From Diogma glabrata (Eukaryota; Arthropoda; Insecta; Diptera; Cylindrotomidae), in assembly GCA_963693315.1 (NCBI GenBank), contig OY856186.1, positions 92,627,417 to 92,691,416 on the forward strand: a stretch of DNA of 64,000 bases. Direction: 5' to 3'. The translations under genes were made by a program, and so were the position numbers. Shown here piece after piece: positions 43,501-57,544 of the stretch (position 1 is the stretch's first letter; every line of letters starts with the position of its first letter). The notes beneath the pieces are model-generated. The model worked only from the letters and a program-made list of their open reading frames with translations. It searched no databases and had not been told where the DNA came from.

Positions 43501-46384
43501 ATTGTAATTAGGATTTTTACGTGTTTTCTCTCTTGCTCGATCGTAGAAAATTGCCACGTAAAATTGGTACCGAATGAAACTGACTACGTACTCTAAAAGT
43601 ACGTATTATTTGTCTGTGCTCTATATATAAAATCAACTCTTTTAACGAATCATATTATGTACTTTTAAAAGCTGTTGTCTTGATAGCATGTGAGAGGTAG
43701 AATATAAGCAAGTTTAGTTTAATGGCTTCGAATAAACAATAAAAAAAGAAAAATTTCCACCATAAAAGGAATGCTTGTATCAATAAAATACGCACTCCAT
43801 GTGATGTTCAGATAACAGACAAAATGCAGTTAAATTATTTATTACAGACGAAGCTTTTATAAAAAAAATCATAATGATACGTTTACGTATTATGTTCAAA
43901 GGTACTTTTATTATATCAAATTTTTGTATAATTTACGATAGCAATTTTTTATGTTTGATAAACTTTTAGGAAAATTTATCTTCAGATGTAACATGTACAC
44001 AGTAGGAGAATTTTTTTTTCTTTACAACAAAATTGACTTTTCATATAATTTTTTTCCTAATATGGTTTTCATCTGAAAATTTATTATGGTTAACTAGAAT
44101 ATTCGGATATCATTGTATGTTTTATCGTTTTCGATGATAAATGACGTTCGTTAGAATAAATTTTGTAAAAGAATTTTCGTACGATGGTTCAACTGATAAT
44201 AGTAATATTATGTTAACATCACGTGAAACGTAATTCTTCTGTTTCATGTGATCTATTAATTAAGAAATATGTTTCAAGACGTAATAAATTTTAATAATTT
44301 ATTTTATAATTTAATATTAATTCAACACAAATTTATATCTATTGTACTCAATTTATCGTTTGTTATCAGTTATTGTTTTTTCATTCATAATTCATGTTGC
44401 TCTTTTGTGAAATTCATTTACCACGTAACACTAGTCCCTTGTGTATAATATTCCAATTTTCTTTTTTCATTATATATTTCGTAATAAAATAATCAATTTT
44501 TATGGTTTTTGTTCATTTTAAATTATTCATAAAAATGATAATATATTTTGTGGACGATAAAATTTAATTTTAATTCCTTTTGCGAACTATGTTGAGTTTT
44601 AGGAACAAAATTGTAACATTTTGTATAATTTATTCATAACAAATAAACACAGTTTTCTAGCATTTTAATGAAAACATTATTTAATTTAATTGCATAAAAT
44701 TGTTTAATAATTCAGGATATTGAGGAGTTAGATAGTTTACCATAAATGTAGATACTGATCAAAACTTTGATTGAAAAAAGCTTGTTAACTTCCCGAAATG
44801 GGAAGTTATTTGGAATTTTCCGGAATTATTTTGATATGTTCACGTTTAGGCTGTTTAGGCTATGTTTCGCTAGAAGACTGTATGTATGTATGCGTATCGT
44901 AGTATGAGGACAGATTTGTCCAAAGCTTTCTTAACAGAAGATGTAATTTAAGTGAAAATGGTAACAGTCGATGCACATCGGCGTAACTAAGAGTCCAGTT
45001 TTTTTCTACCGTAATCGGTTCATTTGGTTTTTAGTGGTTTCCATAAAATTGAAAATAATTTTTTTTTCAAATATTATAAAAATGAAAAATTGTTATGATG
45101 CACATCGATCCATCGTTTTGTTTGTCATCATGTCAGTAATTTGTAATAAAATTTAAATAACCGTTAGGTATCAATTGATGTATAAATTGGATATAAACTC
45201 ACCATATGTTTGGAGCTAGTGATGAAGATTGGAGGAAATTATTATGATATATGATATGACTTTAATAATTAATTAATTAATGCTATGACTTTGGGTATCT
45301 ATAATATTTCATACCTTTCAGTGATACCTTTCAGTAATACCGTTAAAAAAGAAAATTTAAGACAAGGTTTAACATCTGTTAATAATAATAATAACGATAA
45401 TCAATCGTTGAATTCGTTTGGTTGAGTAAACAAGAGCCTTGTTGATTATATGAATTATTACCTTTTGCCAGTGCTCGTATTTCATAATTCATAAGGGACG
45501 AAAGAATCTGACCACTGACCACTTGGCTCGACATGATATCAAATCTTTCTTTGTGAGATGGAAAGAAATTCTTTTGTGTCTCTCTTCCAATATTGACGAT
45601 TTAAGGTGCCATCAAGTGTTATCGGTGGTTTTCTTTATTTGTTTGTTTAGGGAAAGTTTTTGGTCGAAAATGAATCTAATCTAATGTATTAAGGTATCAA
45701 TTGTTACCATTATTTACCAAAGCTTAGAGTCTAGTGTAGAGCAAGTGTAATAGTCAAGTTACGTTTGATACTAGGGTGTACTTGCTATCTTTAGTTTTGG
45801 TATGATTTTAAGAATTGGTATACTTTCGTTCCGTATTCGCACCACTACGGTACCGTGACTAAAGATTTTCGTTATGCCCTCGTCGTAGCTGTCGATTTCA
45901 AGCTATAAGCATAAATGTAGTTCGCCTTAATTGATGATTCCATAAATATTTATTTATGGAATCATCAATTAAGGCGAACTACATTAAAAAAGAAAACACT
46001 TGTCTTGCGGATAGTAGTTATAAGTTTTAACCGTAATATATCTCTCAGACTACATCGAATTTTTTGACCTAATTTTATTCAAAAAATTTAAAATCCGGTT
46101 GCAGTATTTACTTTCTTTTAACCACGCGCAATCCACAAACACTTTGAATTTGCATGGTTGATTTCGATTTAAATGTTATTTTCGTCTGTAAAGTCGGTAG
46201 ATCTGCCGCTTTATGAGCGTGTCCGTCAAGCACATTTGCATTAGCACTTAGAAAGCTTTTGCCTACGTTTCACTATAGTATTTGCGTCTATATTTAGTCT
46301 TGCAAAAAACACTTGTTTTGTTTTCAAAAGCAAGTGGAAGATCATGATTAAAGCCCACATCAATTAAAGCCCACAAAGCGAAAG
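43501..46384. other. Unassigned AT-rich interval with two hairpins
   Basis: No gene is recognised. A short hairpin, AACTTCCCGAAATGGGAAGTT, lies at about 44789-44809. A perfect 34-bp inverted repeat at 45915-45984 is listed separately. Open frames here are short and domain-free. Confidence 0.5.
45915..45984. repeat. Perfect 34-bp inverted repeat, 2-nt centre
   Basis: The left arm is 45915-45948 and the right arm 45951-45984. They are exact complements, with only TT between them. No target duplication or further copy was noticed. Confidence 0.92.
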
Positions 46385-48070
46385 CTTCAAAACTAAGGTC
46401 TATGTCTATTTCTGACAAGAGTTTCTACAGTGCCATTAATTCTTTAAATTCTGGTACAAAATCTTCTATTCCCCCTATTATTGATGGTCAATATTGATCG
46501 TCAATAATCCACCAATTATTTTAAAAACCTTTTCCAAAGGACTTGTACGAATTTTGACTAAAATATTCTACCAATCCTACAAATCTGGTATATTTCCCTC
46601 GTGCTGGAAGTTGGCAAATGTCCAGCCCGTCCCTAAAAAGGGACAAAAATCCGATATCTCAAATTATAGACCAATAGCTTTACTATCGGTCCTATTCAAA
46701 GTCTACGAGCATTATATAAATACACACATTTCTAAATTTCTGGAAGTAAATCATTTAATAGCCGACACGACAATACGGTTTTCGAAACAAAAGATCAACT
46801 ACCGATCTATTAAACTATGCAGCGCATTGTTAGAACAGCATACTTGATAAAGGTGGTGAAACGTTATCGCTTCAGATATCTCCAAGGCATTCGATCGAGT
46901 CTGGCATGCCAACTTAATCAAAAAGCTCGTTACGAATGGTTTTCATCCCAATGTTGTGAAGCTGATTCAAAATTTTCTATCCAACCGATACATTTCGGTC
47001 TCCTTAGACGGATTTTCGTTTGAGTCGAAATTAATTAACGCTGGTGTATCTCAAAGCTCAGTATTGTCCCCAACCCAATTTTTATTTATATCAACGAATT
47101 GCTGAAAATCACCAGCAACCCAATAAATAGTTTCGCAGATGATAGTACTCTGCATAAGTCGTTTGAGCCTCTTCCTTCAAAAGGTAAAATGCACGAACGA
47201 ATTAATCCCGCCCGGAGAGACGCTGCTATAAACGTGAATAAAGACCTAAAAAATTCGCCGATTTGGGTGACCAAAACCTGGTCAATTTCAACTCTACCAA
47301 AACAAAACTCTTGATTGTTTCTAGATCAAAGACCGAGTTCCCCAAAGATATTTTATTCACTATGTGTGATGAACCAATACGGGAATGTAAAAACATTCGT
47401 TTATTGGGTGTCACAGTATCAACTGACGTAATCTGGAATGATCATGTAATGGCGATGGCAAAAAGCGCGTCTAGAAAACTCGGCCTCCTAAATGGAAGCA
47501 AAAGATTTTAACTCCATACCAATTGATCCACGTTTATATGTCCTATATTCGTCCCTGCTTGGGGTACTGTTGTCAAGTTTGGGGTGCTGCTTCTGTTTTC
47601 ATCTTGGCCCTTTTTTACTCTGTTCAAAAGCACGCTAAACGAATTGTGGATGATCGAGATTTGACATCAAAATTTGATTCCCTACAACATCGTCGCACTG
47701 ACCTCGTTGTTTTTTACAAATATTGTCATCAAAAGTGCTCAGATGAAATCAGCCGCATCATGCCTCAAACTTTTTTTACCTCCGTCTCACTCGGCTGCCG
47801 CAACCAGTCAAACGGTCGAGATCCCGCGCTGTCATACTAGCAGATCACAGAAAGACTGCTTTGTCCGAACTGCATACAAATGGAATAGATGGCTGAAATC
47901 CATAGTCTCAGGTGGTTTCAATCCGCAGAGGCTTAAAAAAAGCATTCATCAACACCTTGGAGCACAAGCTGTTGTGGACCTACGTCTTAAAAGGTATTTG
48001 TGTGTTGTTGTGACACATATTGTAAACCCTATTACACAACACTTTTTAATACTTTTTAATAAATTAATTT
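46385..48070 (+). pseudogene. Jockey/CR1-like LINE remnant: reverse transcriptase to 3' end
   Basis: The 5' part is missing, including the endonuclease. From about 46390 it reads SFYSAINSLNSGTKSS, then LVRILTKIFYQSYKSGIFP, NVQPVPKKGQKSDISNYRPI, DISKAFDRVWHA (46880), SVSLDGFSFESKLINAGV and SFADDSTLHKS with the catalytic FADD at about 47135. The thumb and C-terminal region follow (RLLGVTVSTDVIWNDHV, YIRPCLGYCCQVWG, KDCFVRTAYKWNRW). The coding part ends in LGAQAVVDLRLKRY near 47995. Frameshifts occur near 46845, 47080, 47265, 47510 and 47790. The tail after 48000 has TGTGACACATATTG and an A+T-rich end. It is inactive. Confidence 0.92.
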
Positions 48071-49408
48071 AATACTCATTTCATTGAGTATACAATAATA
48101 AAAACCAACATGGCTGGTTGGTTTAATAATTACCAATTCCACCTTTTCGTTGTTGTTTAAATAAATATGTACGTGTACACAAATAATATGTTGGCGATAT
48201 ATTGAATTTTCTTTAGCTACACAACTGGAAAGTGTTAAAACATAAACCCATCTAAAACAAATTACTAAAAACTTAGCAGTTTGTTATCGATTTTCGTAAA
48301 AAATATAAAATTCTATTATTCCAACAAATTCATGCTTTTTCAACACAAATTTCGTTCGTAGAAAAAATCATTGTTGTACTACATACGTGATTGTCAGATT
48401 TTTATAGTTTCAAGTGAGCAAATTGAATAAAAAATACGAAATCTATAGAAATTTATTCATGAATCATTCTGTCATTCTGTCATTCGTTTAGAGTTGTATG
48501 AAAAATGAAAATTACTTATATAAATATAAAAGCACAATTTTTCCTGTTTCATCGAACCAGAAAATTGTAAACAAAAATCCTATTTTCACAAACAAATTGT
48601 TTTTCGCTTTTAATTTAGATTCCTACTGTTCAATTCAAACTACAATGATGACGATATGCTGGATCTTAATTAATAATGTTTGCATGGAAAATAGATCATA
48701 ACCATGGCTTCAAAAACAGATTTTCTATTCTACATAATACAATCATAAAATTTCTTTTCAAAACGAATCTGTTGGAGTTCTTGGTGAAATTCAATTTGTT
48801 TTTTAATCTCAAGTAAATTGACCGATGATAATAATAGTACATTTATATGAAAAAAAAAATTATGTGAGAAAAAGAAATATTTTGTTGTCAAATTATTTGC
48901 TATTTTTCGATTGTTTGTTTTATTTTTTAAAATTTTGAATATAAACTTGTTTGAATTACTGGCCAGAAAAATCTTGTGACACCGTTGACATATTTACTCA
49001 CCCCACTTAAAGGTTACACACAACAAAAATTAGATTAAGTTGGTATAACTGTATCAATTTTAGTTTAAAGCTGGGCGTTTCCAAACGGTCACTCTAAAAA
49101 TATTCTTTATCCCGCAGATTTCGTATTTATGTTTATCGTCATTATAGGTCCTTAATAGGTTCATGAAGAGTTGCAACAAACTACAAATTTTTACATGTTT
49201 TGATAGTTTTTGATCCATGTGGATCTTATTTTTATCATATTTTATCATTTTATCATATCTTTCAAAGTAAGGATAATAAGCTAACAAACGATTCGAGCCT
49301 TTGAAGTTTCATTCCCAATAATCAGATCACAATTTTGAATAAATAATTCTCAACTTTTGTTTACATTACATTTTGAAAAGTTACTCAACGTTATTGAAAT
49401 TTTTAAAG
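48071..49408. other. Unassigned AT-rich interval
   Basis: No gene, RNA gene or paired repeat is recognised. The open frames at 48498-48701 and 49060-49287 have no domain. Confidence 0.5.
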
Positions 49409-49419
49409 TACGCATAATA

Positions 49420-50284
49420 TATAAGAACTGAATCTAAAAAATTATGGTGCAAATTATGAAACTTTTTGCAATCCATACAATTTTCGAGCGATCTAGTTTC
49501 GAACCATTGAGAAAATTTTAAACTTTAAAAAAGTTTATCATTCTCATCAGGGCTAGCCGACTAGATAAACTCTACCAAAAACTGTCAACGCTAATTAATA
49601 TAAACCAAAAATTAGGTTACAACACTAGCGAACTATAAAAAAAAAACAAAAAATTTACATAAACATATATTTAATAGATTCAGGTTTAGTCAATTAATTT
49701 CTCTGGTGATCACTGTTTTGTTATACTCTAGACATTCTAGTATTAAATAAAAAACTCGTATCGGTGAGAAGAAGATGACTAGTCTTCACTTGTGTCTATT
49801 GACACATGATCAACAATTAATTCAGTAAATTATTTGTGATATAACACAAACTATTTCTGTTATATCACAAATAATTTACTGAATTAATTGTTGATCATGT
49901 GTCAATAGACACAAGTGAAGACTAGTCATCTTCTTCTCACCGATACGAGTTTGTTATTTAGTACTAGAATGTCTAGAGTATAACAAAACAGTGATCACCA
50001 GAGAAATTAATTGACTAAACCTGAATCTATTAAATATATGTTTATGTAAATTTTTTGTTTTTTTTTTATAGTTCGCTAGTGTTGTAACCTAATTTTTGGT
50101 TTATATTAATTAGCGTTGACAGTTTTTGGTAGAGTTTATCTAGACGGCTAGCCCTGATGAGAATGATAAACTTTTTTAAAGTTTAAAATTTTCTCATTGG
50201 TTCGAAACTAGATCGCTCGAAAATTGTATGGATTGCAAAAAGTTTCATAATTTGCACCATAATTTTTTAGATTCAGTTCTTATA
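49420..50284. repeat. Large near-perfect palindrome, 427-bp arms
   Basis: The arms are 49420-49846 and 49858-50284, separated by 11 nt. Only a handful of mismatches were seen, for example near 49559 and 49743. Similar 14-mers, TACGCATAATATAT (49409) and TACGCACAATATAT (50348), flank the structure. A 31-bp piece of the arm's inner end is repeated in direct orientation at 50318-50348. There is no coding content. If transcribed it would fold into a long double-stranded RNA. Confidence 0.95.
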
Positions 50285-50968
50285 TTATTCTTGATGGGAG
50301 ATTTTCCATCGGGGTGATGTTATATCACAAATAATTTACTGAATTAATACGCACAATATATTTCCCAAAAAGTAGTGCAAGTATACATTACTGTTAAACC
50401 ATTTTTTTATTCTAGATTTTAATTAAAAAATAATGGTCTATGTAAGAAGTTAATGATCAATCTGTTGATCAATCTATTTTATCTTTTCGTAGAAATAATC
50501 GAATTAGATTGACGTTACTAAGACCAAGGTAAATTAATAATTTCATCTATGTTTGAATGACTTTAGTTCGATACTAACGAACATCATATTAAAATTTAGA
50601 CTATAGGATCGTCTCAGGACCCTCTTTGGATGTGAAATTTTAAAATTAAAAATAAGGTTATTCGTCATTTTTTGGTAGGCTCCATAGAAAAATTTATCTA
50701 CCTCATGCGCGTCATCTCGGAATTTTGGAAATATTTTGGTGTCAAACGACTATATATAACAGGCGGAGATGGAAAATAGTAACAAGTACACATAAGCTAA
50801 AACAAAACAAATTTACCATACATTGAAACCGTACGCAAAATAACATCAACACCACTATAGTGGACTTGTATGGATTGGTTTTTGTTTATACATTTTAATG
50901 TAAAACAGCTCACAGCATTAATTCATTCTAAATATTTACTAATCGTCTCCGAATTTATTTAGATTGTT
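50285..50968. other. Unassigned interval between the palindrome and S2
   Basis: Apart from the 31-bp partial repeat at 50318-50348, no feature is recognised. Confidence 0.5.
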
Positions 50969-52152
50969 GAAGTGAAAACTTCTTTAGACGCACCATATAC
51001 AGATTTTTCCGTAGGTAGTAAGTTAGTCTGATCTGTCATGCTTTAAAGTGAAATGCTAAAAATAATAATAAATAATAATCTATCTATCATTTCTTAACGT
51101 TTAAAATTGCGTTGTGGATATCGTGCCCGACTGATGTGCATTAGGTAGTGAGTCTAATCCCTGGTGTAGTACATATTTTTTTTGTTTTTTTTTTTAATTT
51201 TTATTAAATACCATTAAAATTATTTTTTTAATTTATGAATTCATAAAAATAATACAAAATTTGTTTATACGAATTTTAAAAAATTGATCTATAACGAAGT
51301 TTTTTAAAGTTATATTGCTACTGTCTTTTGCAATTTGCATTCGAGTCATCATGCTAAATAAATATTGAATATATATAAAATTGAAAGTATGTATGGCTGT
51401 TTATCCTTTATGCATTAATACATTAATCATCATGAAAATTTATGAAGTTGTTGTGTACGCCTAATTTTTGCTTTTTATTTAACTATCGTTTTAAACGGTA
51501 GTTTGCTTTGATCAATGTTCTTTTTATTGAACATAATCTTTATGAAATTAAAAATAACGTATAATAAGATAATAAGATAGTATAACCTGAAACAATTACA
51601 TTTGTGTATCAAAATTATATGTATTGGAATTTTATCATCTTCATGTTGTCGGATTGCAATTGTATGTAATACATGTTTCTAAAATTAAGTGAAGACTTAA
51701 TACTTGTAACTTGATAAAATCGATTATATCGATTTAAAGCTCACAATTACGAGACGGAAATCGCATAAATTCTATACAAAGAAGCATAGCTTATGTATGA
51801 TTAAACATGGATGGCAATCATGATAAATAAAATAATTAAAAATGGTGGCACTTAGCCGATAGTGATTTGCAAACGGCAACAATGCGCATTAATACCTATG
51901 AATTAGCTTTCCGCAGGAAGATTTGTAAAATTTTAACTTGTTGATCTATGGGTGTGACAACCACGCGTACTTTAGTCCCTGCTATTGGCATATGAGTGCT
52001 ATTTTGACAATTATTTGGTTTAAATTGTGAGGTTAGTGTGTGTAGTTAGCGGTTTATCGTTATGACTTGTTTCTCATTTATGCTACTAATACGATCCAAA
52101 TACTACCAATACGATATCAATTGATTGCGATTGCCAATGAAGTTTTCACTTC
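50969..52152. repeat. S2: dispersed repeat with GAAGTGAAAACTTC inverted ends
   Basis: It starts GAAGTGAAAACTTCTTTAGA and ends GAAGTTTTCACTTC (52139-52152), so both ends carry the same 14-mer in inverted form; the 14-mer is itself nearly palindromic. It is longer than S1 (32527-33363) and shares most of its right two thirds. Around 51115-51175 a stretch with TAGTGAGTCTAATCCCTGG resembles a polymerase III B box. No target duplication is seen. Confidence 0.72.
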
Positions 52153-55037
52153 TGCCGTGCGGTCTTAAGCTCACTCTCTGTTTTTTATTCTAATAGAAAT
52201 AAGAGTTAAATTCAGAATTGTTGTGTGGATGCAAATAGCTCTCGATGGTTTCAATTAGTGGTGGACGCCTTTCTGGTGTTTATCCTTTTTAAAAGTCACT
52301 ACATTTGTCACTTTAGTAATTTTTTTGGTGATGTAATATCGTTGATCACTAAATCCCTAAGCTCTACCTGTGACCCAACTAATGTGGTGTTTTTGCATTG
52401 ATTAGAAAAACTTTGCATGAAAGAACATCAAAACGCAACAACTGTTTGCAAATAAGCATGCTATTCATCATTCATCATTCGCCTTTTACTATTTTATTTA
52501 GCATGTTAGTTTTTGGGATCTTTTACACTAAGTCAAGAATATTTCTGGGAAAAAAATTTCTGACTCAATCCAACTTCCAGCATTTCAGGCAAATAAGAAT
52601 GGTTCGAAATATTTAATTTTAAAGATTTTTAGTCCGACTAAAATTCTAATTGTTCATTTTTTTTCGAAAAATTTTTATCAACAAAAAATTTTATCCACTG
52701 AAGTTCGAAAAAATGATGAAAAATTCGAATTTCAATCGGACTAAAAATATTTAAAATTAAATATCTCAAGAACATGAATTAACCCCTCTCTGTTAATTTG
52801 TAATATTTTAAGGTAAGGATAGAACTACATATTTAAAAAAAAAAATTAATTAAATTTCAATTGATCTTCGACCCTAGCGCCCTCTTTAAAAAAGTTTCAA
52901 ACGATTAACTAATCAAAAAAAAATTCGATGACGGTATAGCTATTCTTGAGCAATTTAATTTCAAAGTTACATTGAATTGGCAAAATTTTCATTTTTCATG
53001 CATGTTAGGGTGCCCCCTATTTTCATACTATGCACTTTAAAAATAAGCAGTATTTTTTATTTTGTCCATACTACGTATATGGCAAGTTTCAGAAAAATAA
53101 AAATTGGTCAAGTTCAAATTTCGACTTTTTCACATGTGTAGATCACGTTTTTCATCATGTTTTCATGTTTTTCGAAAAACATTATTTCTGAAAATTTAAC
53201 CTAATGTCAAATTAATGCAGTCTAAGTACAATAAACGCTTTTCCAGATAGATCATCGGTATTAACCGTTATTTTCGATTTAAATCGTACTAGATGTTTTC
53301 GGAATACTGCCAACCGACCTGTAATATGAATTACGAAAAGAGTCCCAACACATAAATACCTTTTACGGTCCCACAACAACATGCGTTCTTACTTGTAAGT
53401 AAAAATTGTGCTAAACACTCTTAAAGGATTGGGTTTAATCTCAAGTTTCAATTCGCAAACGCTGTTTTCTTTTTAAATTTTATGTTTCCAGAAGATGAGT
53501 ATCACTCTGTGGCTGTTCTCGTTGTACAATATGCTATTTTAAAACACAATTTTAACAAAAAGTAATTAGTAAACCATTATTTATCACAATAAATATCCCA
53601 ACCATTTTTGATAATTCATAGAAATCTATTTAGAATTCGTTTAAATTTTCTCGATGCACATACAATTATTAGTTTACTATTTTCGTATATTTTAGCTTGA
53701 AATTTTATTTACTGAAAAATAAACAATAAAACTTTCTTATAAAATAAAGTTTTGAAAATTAATTTTATTTTTTGTCTGATTCGGAAATGTTTAAAAAAAA
53801 CAAACTTTTATAAGTTTTGTTTGTACTAATAAGAATTAGGTTCAAAATTGAAAATGTTTAAATCTAACATTAAATTTATTCCAAAAACTAAAGATAAAGT
53901 TGAAAAAAAACTTATAAATGAAAATGATAAGTTTTTAAACATTTTCAATTAAAAAGTCAAAATCTAAAAAAGAATTTGTTTTTTTAAATTTTAATTTTAA
54001 GTTAACTCAGTTGTTTTAACAAAATTATGAATTTAATTACTTAGAAATAAGAAAAACGAAATCATAATAATTCTTTTTAGCTTTTTGCTGGTTTGTTGAT
54101 CATCGTAAATGTTTTCGGAAAGAAAAATCGTTGAACTGAACAACAAAGCAAACAATTATTTTTTTTAATATGTACAGATGTAAAGAGATAGAAACAAAAA
54201 ATGTTTCTTTTAATGATTTTAATGTGCGCTCGTATCAAATAAAAATACAGTATATCTTTAACACAAAAAACACGATTGTTCCTTTTTAAAAATTGTTTCT
54301 AAGGAAAAGGACAATCTAAGCGAACCCATTTGTCAGATCAATTAATACAAAGTAACCTTATTTTAAATAAAATGTACTAACAAAGATACCTTTTATTTAA
54401 CTTTGGTAGGCAATTGGTATAGGCAACAATCTCTATTTATTAATACGCTACATTAATTTTTGTAGCTCATTTTTACCAAAATATAAAACAACACATATTC
54501 CTAAATCCTATTTTAATCGAAAAGGTGGGATTATTTATAAGAATCGTTTGTGAGTTCATTTGTTTCTAGAAACATTTTAATATCTAAAAACCTTTTGAAT
54601 ATAAATATGTTTTTGCACGAGTTGTACATAAAGTTCAATTCCAATTGCATATTTTACTTCAAAGGGAATAAAACAATAACAAACCTTGACAACAACGATA
54701 GTCTTCTGGAAAACAGACAAGTTTACGATAAATTCAAACAAATATATATATAAACCACCTGTTATGATGAAACTAAAAATTTATAATTTTCTTTTAATTA
54801 ATTACCTCAGAAGAGAGCATGTCATCTCCCAAAGTGATATGTAGCTCTCAGGCGTCGCCCCTGGGCTCCAACCACACCTCGGGCGAAAAACACGCACTTC
54901 TCTCCCTTGGGGTATAATCTCCTATTATAAAACTGCATATGTAATGGAATTTCTGAGATTGCCGATATGAATATGATTTATCGAATTACGATTGCAAGTG
55001 AAACAAGAAAATTGATTAAATTGTTAAAATTAATTTT
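52153..55037. other. Unassigned AT-rich interval
   Basis: No gene is recognised. An imperfect inverted repeat lies at 52625-52750, built on TTTTTAGTCCGACTAAA and its complement TCGGACTAAAAA. A GC-richer patch at 54820-54930 (with GGCGTCGCCCCTGGG) is unexplained. Confidence 0.5.
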
Positions 55038-57210
55038 ATTTTGTCAGTAAGCAAACACACCAAATTTTATTAAGTATTCAACAGAGCTATTGTTCCACGA
55101 CAACAAGAAAACAATACAGAAACCAATATTCCTAACTAGAATATAACTACAGAAACCAATATTCCTAACTCTAACGTTTAATTGTAGAAATTTCCAGTAT
55201 GAACACAGCGTCCAAAATAATACACAAAATATTTCTAATTAACTTAAAAACTTATTTACAACACAAATTTTAAAAATAACTTCTATGTCCACGAATTTAT
55301 ATTCACTGTACAGTGTTTTGTTTATAGTTAATCAATTCTGCCTAAAATAACTGCTTAACTACTATATTGAAATTCCAAACAATTAAGAAAAATCGATCAA
55401 CTGATCGTTATTCTAAACATCTTTAACCCGGCATGTTCCACAAGCAAAGTAATAAAATATCAAGACTTCGGTCTGGGTTAAGGATTGTGATATAGTTTTC
55501 GGCAAAAAACTTTTATGAGGACATGGTTTTTAGTTTTAGGCAGCGATGTATATCAAACATAACTCTTTATTAAAGTACAATTATTTTTTTATCTCTGTTT
55601 AGAAATTTATTACAAAACTAACACGAATCATCAACGTATTGATTGGAAAATTATAACAGATCATAAATTAACATAATTTAGTGAAAAGATGATACACTCA
55701 GCAAACTACTCAAAAACCTCTTCATTTAGCGTTTCGAGAAAATATTACAAAACCACAAATTCATACTTCTTTCAAAATTCCAAAAATATTGTCAAATTAA
55801 ATATAAACAAACTTTTTTCAAAATTCTAAAAATATTGCAAAAATTATTACAAAATCAAAGATTAAAATTTTTTTCGCAAATTCTAAATATATTGCAAAAA
55901 TTATAACAAAATCAAATATTGAAACTTTTTTCAAAATTCCAAAAATATTCCAAAAATTAGAATAAAATCAAATATTTAAACTTTTTCTAAATTCCAATAA
56001 TATTCCAAATATTCTTGAAAATTCAAACTTTTTCCAAAACTCTAAAAATTTTGTAATAATTTTTTCGAAAATTCTAAAAATTTTGCAAAAATTATAACAA
56101 AATTGAAACTTGTTTCAAAATTCTAAAAATTATAATGAAATCAAAAATTTTAAATTTTTCAAAATTCTAAAAATATTCCAAAAATTCTTACAAAATCAAA
56201 AATTGAAACTTTTTTCAAAATTCTTAAAATATATATAAAATTCAAAAATTCTATTTTGTTTCAAAATTCCAAAAATATTTAAAAAATTAGAATAAAATCA
56301 AATATTTAAACTTTTTCTATATTCCAATAATATTCCAAAAATTCTTAAAAATTCAAACTTTTTCCAAAATTCTAAAAATATTGCAAAAATTATTACAAAA
56401 TCAAAAATTGAAATATTTTCAAAATTCCAAAAGTTATAATGAAATCAAAAATATAAAATTTTTAAAAATTCTAAAAGTATTCCAAAAATGCTTACAAAAT
56501 CAAAAATTGAAACTTTTTTCAAAACTCTAAAAATATATATAAAATTCAAAAATTCTTTTTTTTTTCAAAATTATAAAAATATTGCCAAAATTATAACAAA
56601 ATCAAAAATTAAAACTTTCCAAAATTCTAAAAATATTGCAAAAATTATTACAAGGTCAAAAATACAAACTTTATTCAAAATTCCAAAAATATTTCAAAAA
56701 CTGTAACGAATTCAAAAATTTCCATGTCCAATTTCATGTTCAATTACATTTACGTCATAAAAGCTACATATTTTTTTCCAAAAAATTAGCTAAAAAAATA
56801 AATGAAATCATTTGTTGACACACTTGACATAATTTTTTTGACAAACTAATAATGCCATAATTCTATAATAATGCCATAACTCTATAATAATAATTAATAA
56901 TAAAATTTCATGTCATACAAATTATTAATTTTATTTTTTTCCAAAAAATTGGGTACAAAAGTAAATAAAACTCTTTCTTTTGACACACTTGACGACATAT
57001 TTTTGACAAAATTATAATGCCATAATTTTCAATAATAATAATAAAATTTCATGTCATACAAATAATTAATTTTATTTTTTTCCAAAAAATTGGGTAAAAA
57101 AATAAATAAAAATCTTTCTTTTGACACACTTGATAACATTTTTTTGACAAACTTATAATGCTATAATTCTCAATAATAAGAATAAAATTTCATTTCAAAC
57201 ACTTGATTAA

Positions 57211-57420
57211 TTTTTCTATGATAACGAATGAAAAGTCTATTCCACTAGTGTAAAAAGAATAACAGATTGTAGTTGCTATGGTTTTTCATATAATTTTACA
57301 AAGTATTTTAAACAACGTAACCATGAAAAAATAGGATATGAATTTTGAATGTTTTGTTGTCGATTTCTATCTTTATAATTTATAGTAAATATCGATTATA
57401 TATATACTATCATAGAAAAA
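57211..57420. mobile_element. Small MITE-like insertion in R2
   Basis: TTTTTCTATGATA at the left end and TATCATAGAAAAA at the right end form a 13-bp inverted repeat around about 210 bp of non-coding sequence. The surrounding repeat unit of R2 is broken at this point. The target duplication is not resolved. Confidence 0.6.
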
Positions 57421-57426
57421 ATTGCA

Positions 57427-57544
57427 TTTTCTACGGGAGATAAAAACGTTTTTCGTTCGTAAACATGTCTAACTCGACGCTAGCGCGTCTCGTGATCAAA
57501 TGTTTACTCACGAAAAAAACGATGTTTTCATCTCTTGTAGGAAA
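57427..57544. repeat. Imperfect inverted repeat beside the MITE
   Basis: The arms of about 42-47 bp begin TTTTCTACGGGAGATAAAAA and end TCATCTCTTGTAGGAAAA. Mismatches and a GC-richer loop (GACGCTAGCGCGTC) lie between them. It is part of the insertion that R1 lacks. Confidence 0.65.

Noticed and set aside
51110..51180. tRNA gene or tRNA-derived SINE head in S2
   Set aside because: Only a B-box-like phrase is seen. No cloverleaf or A box could be drawn, so it is kept only as a note on S2.
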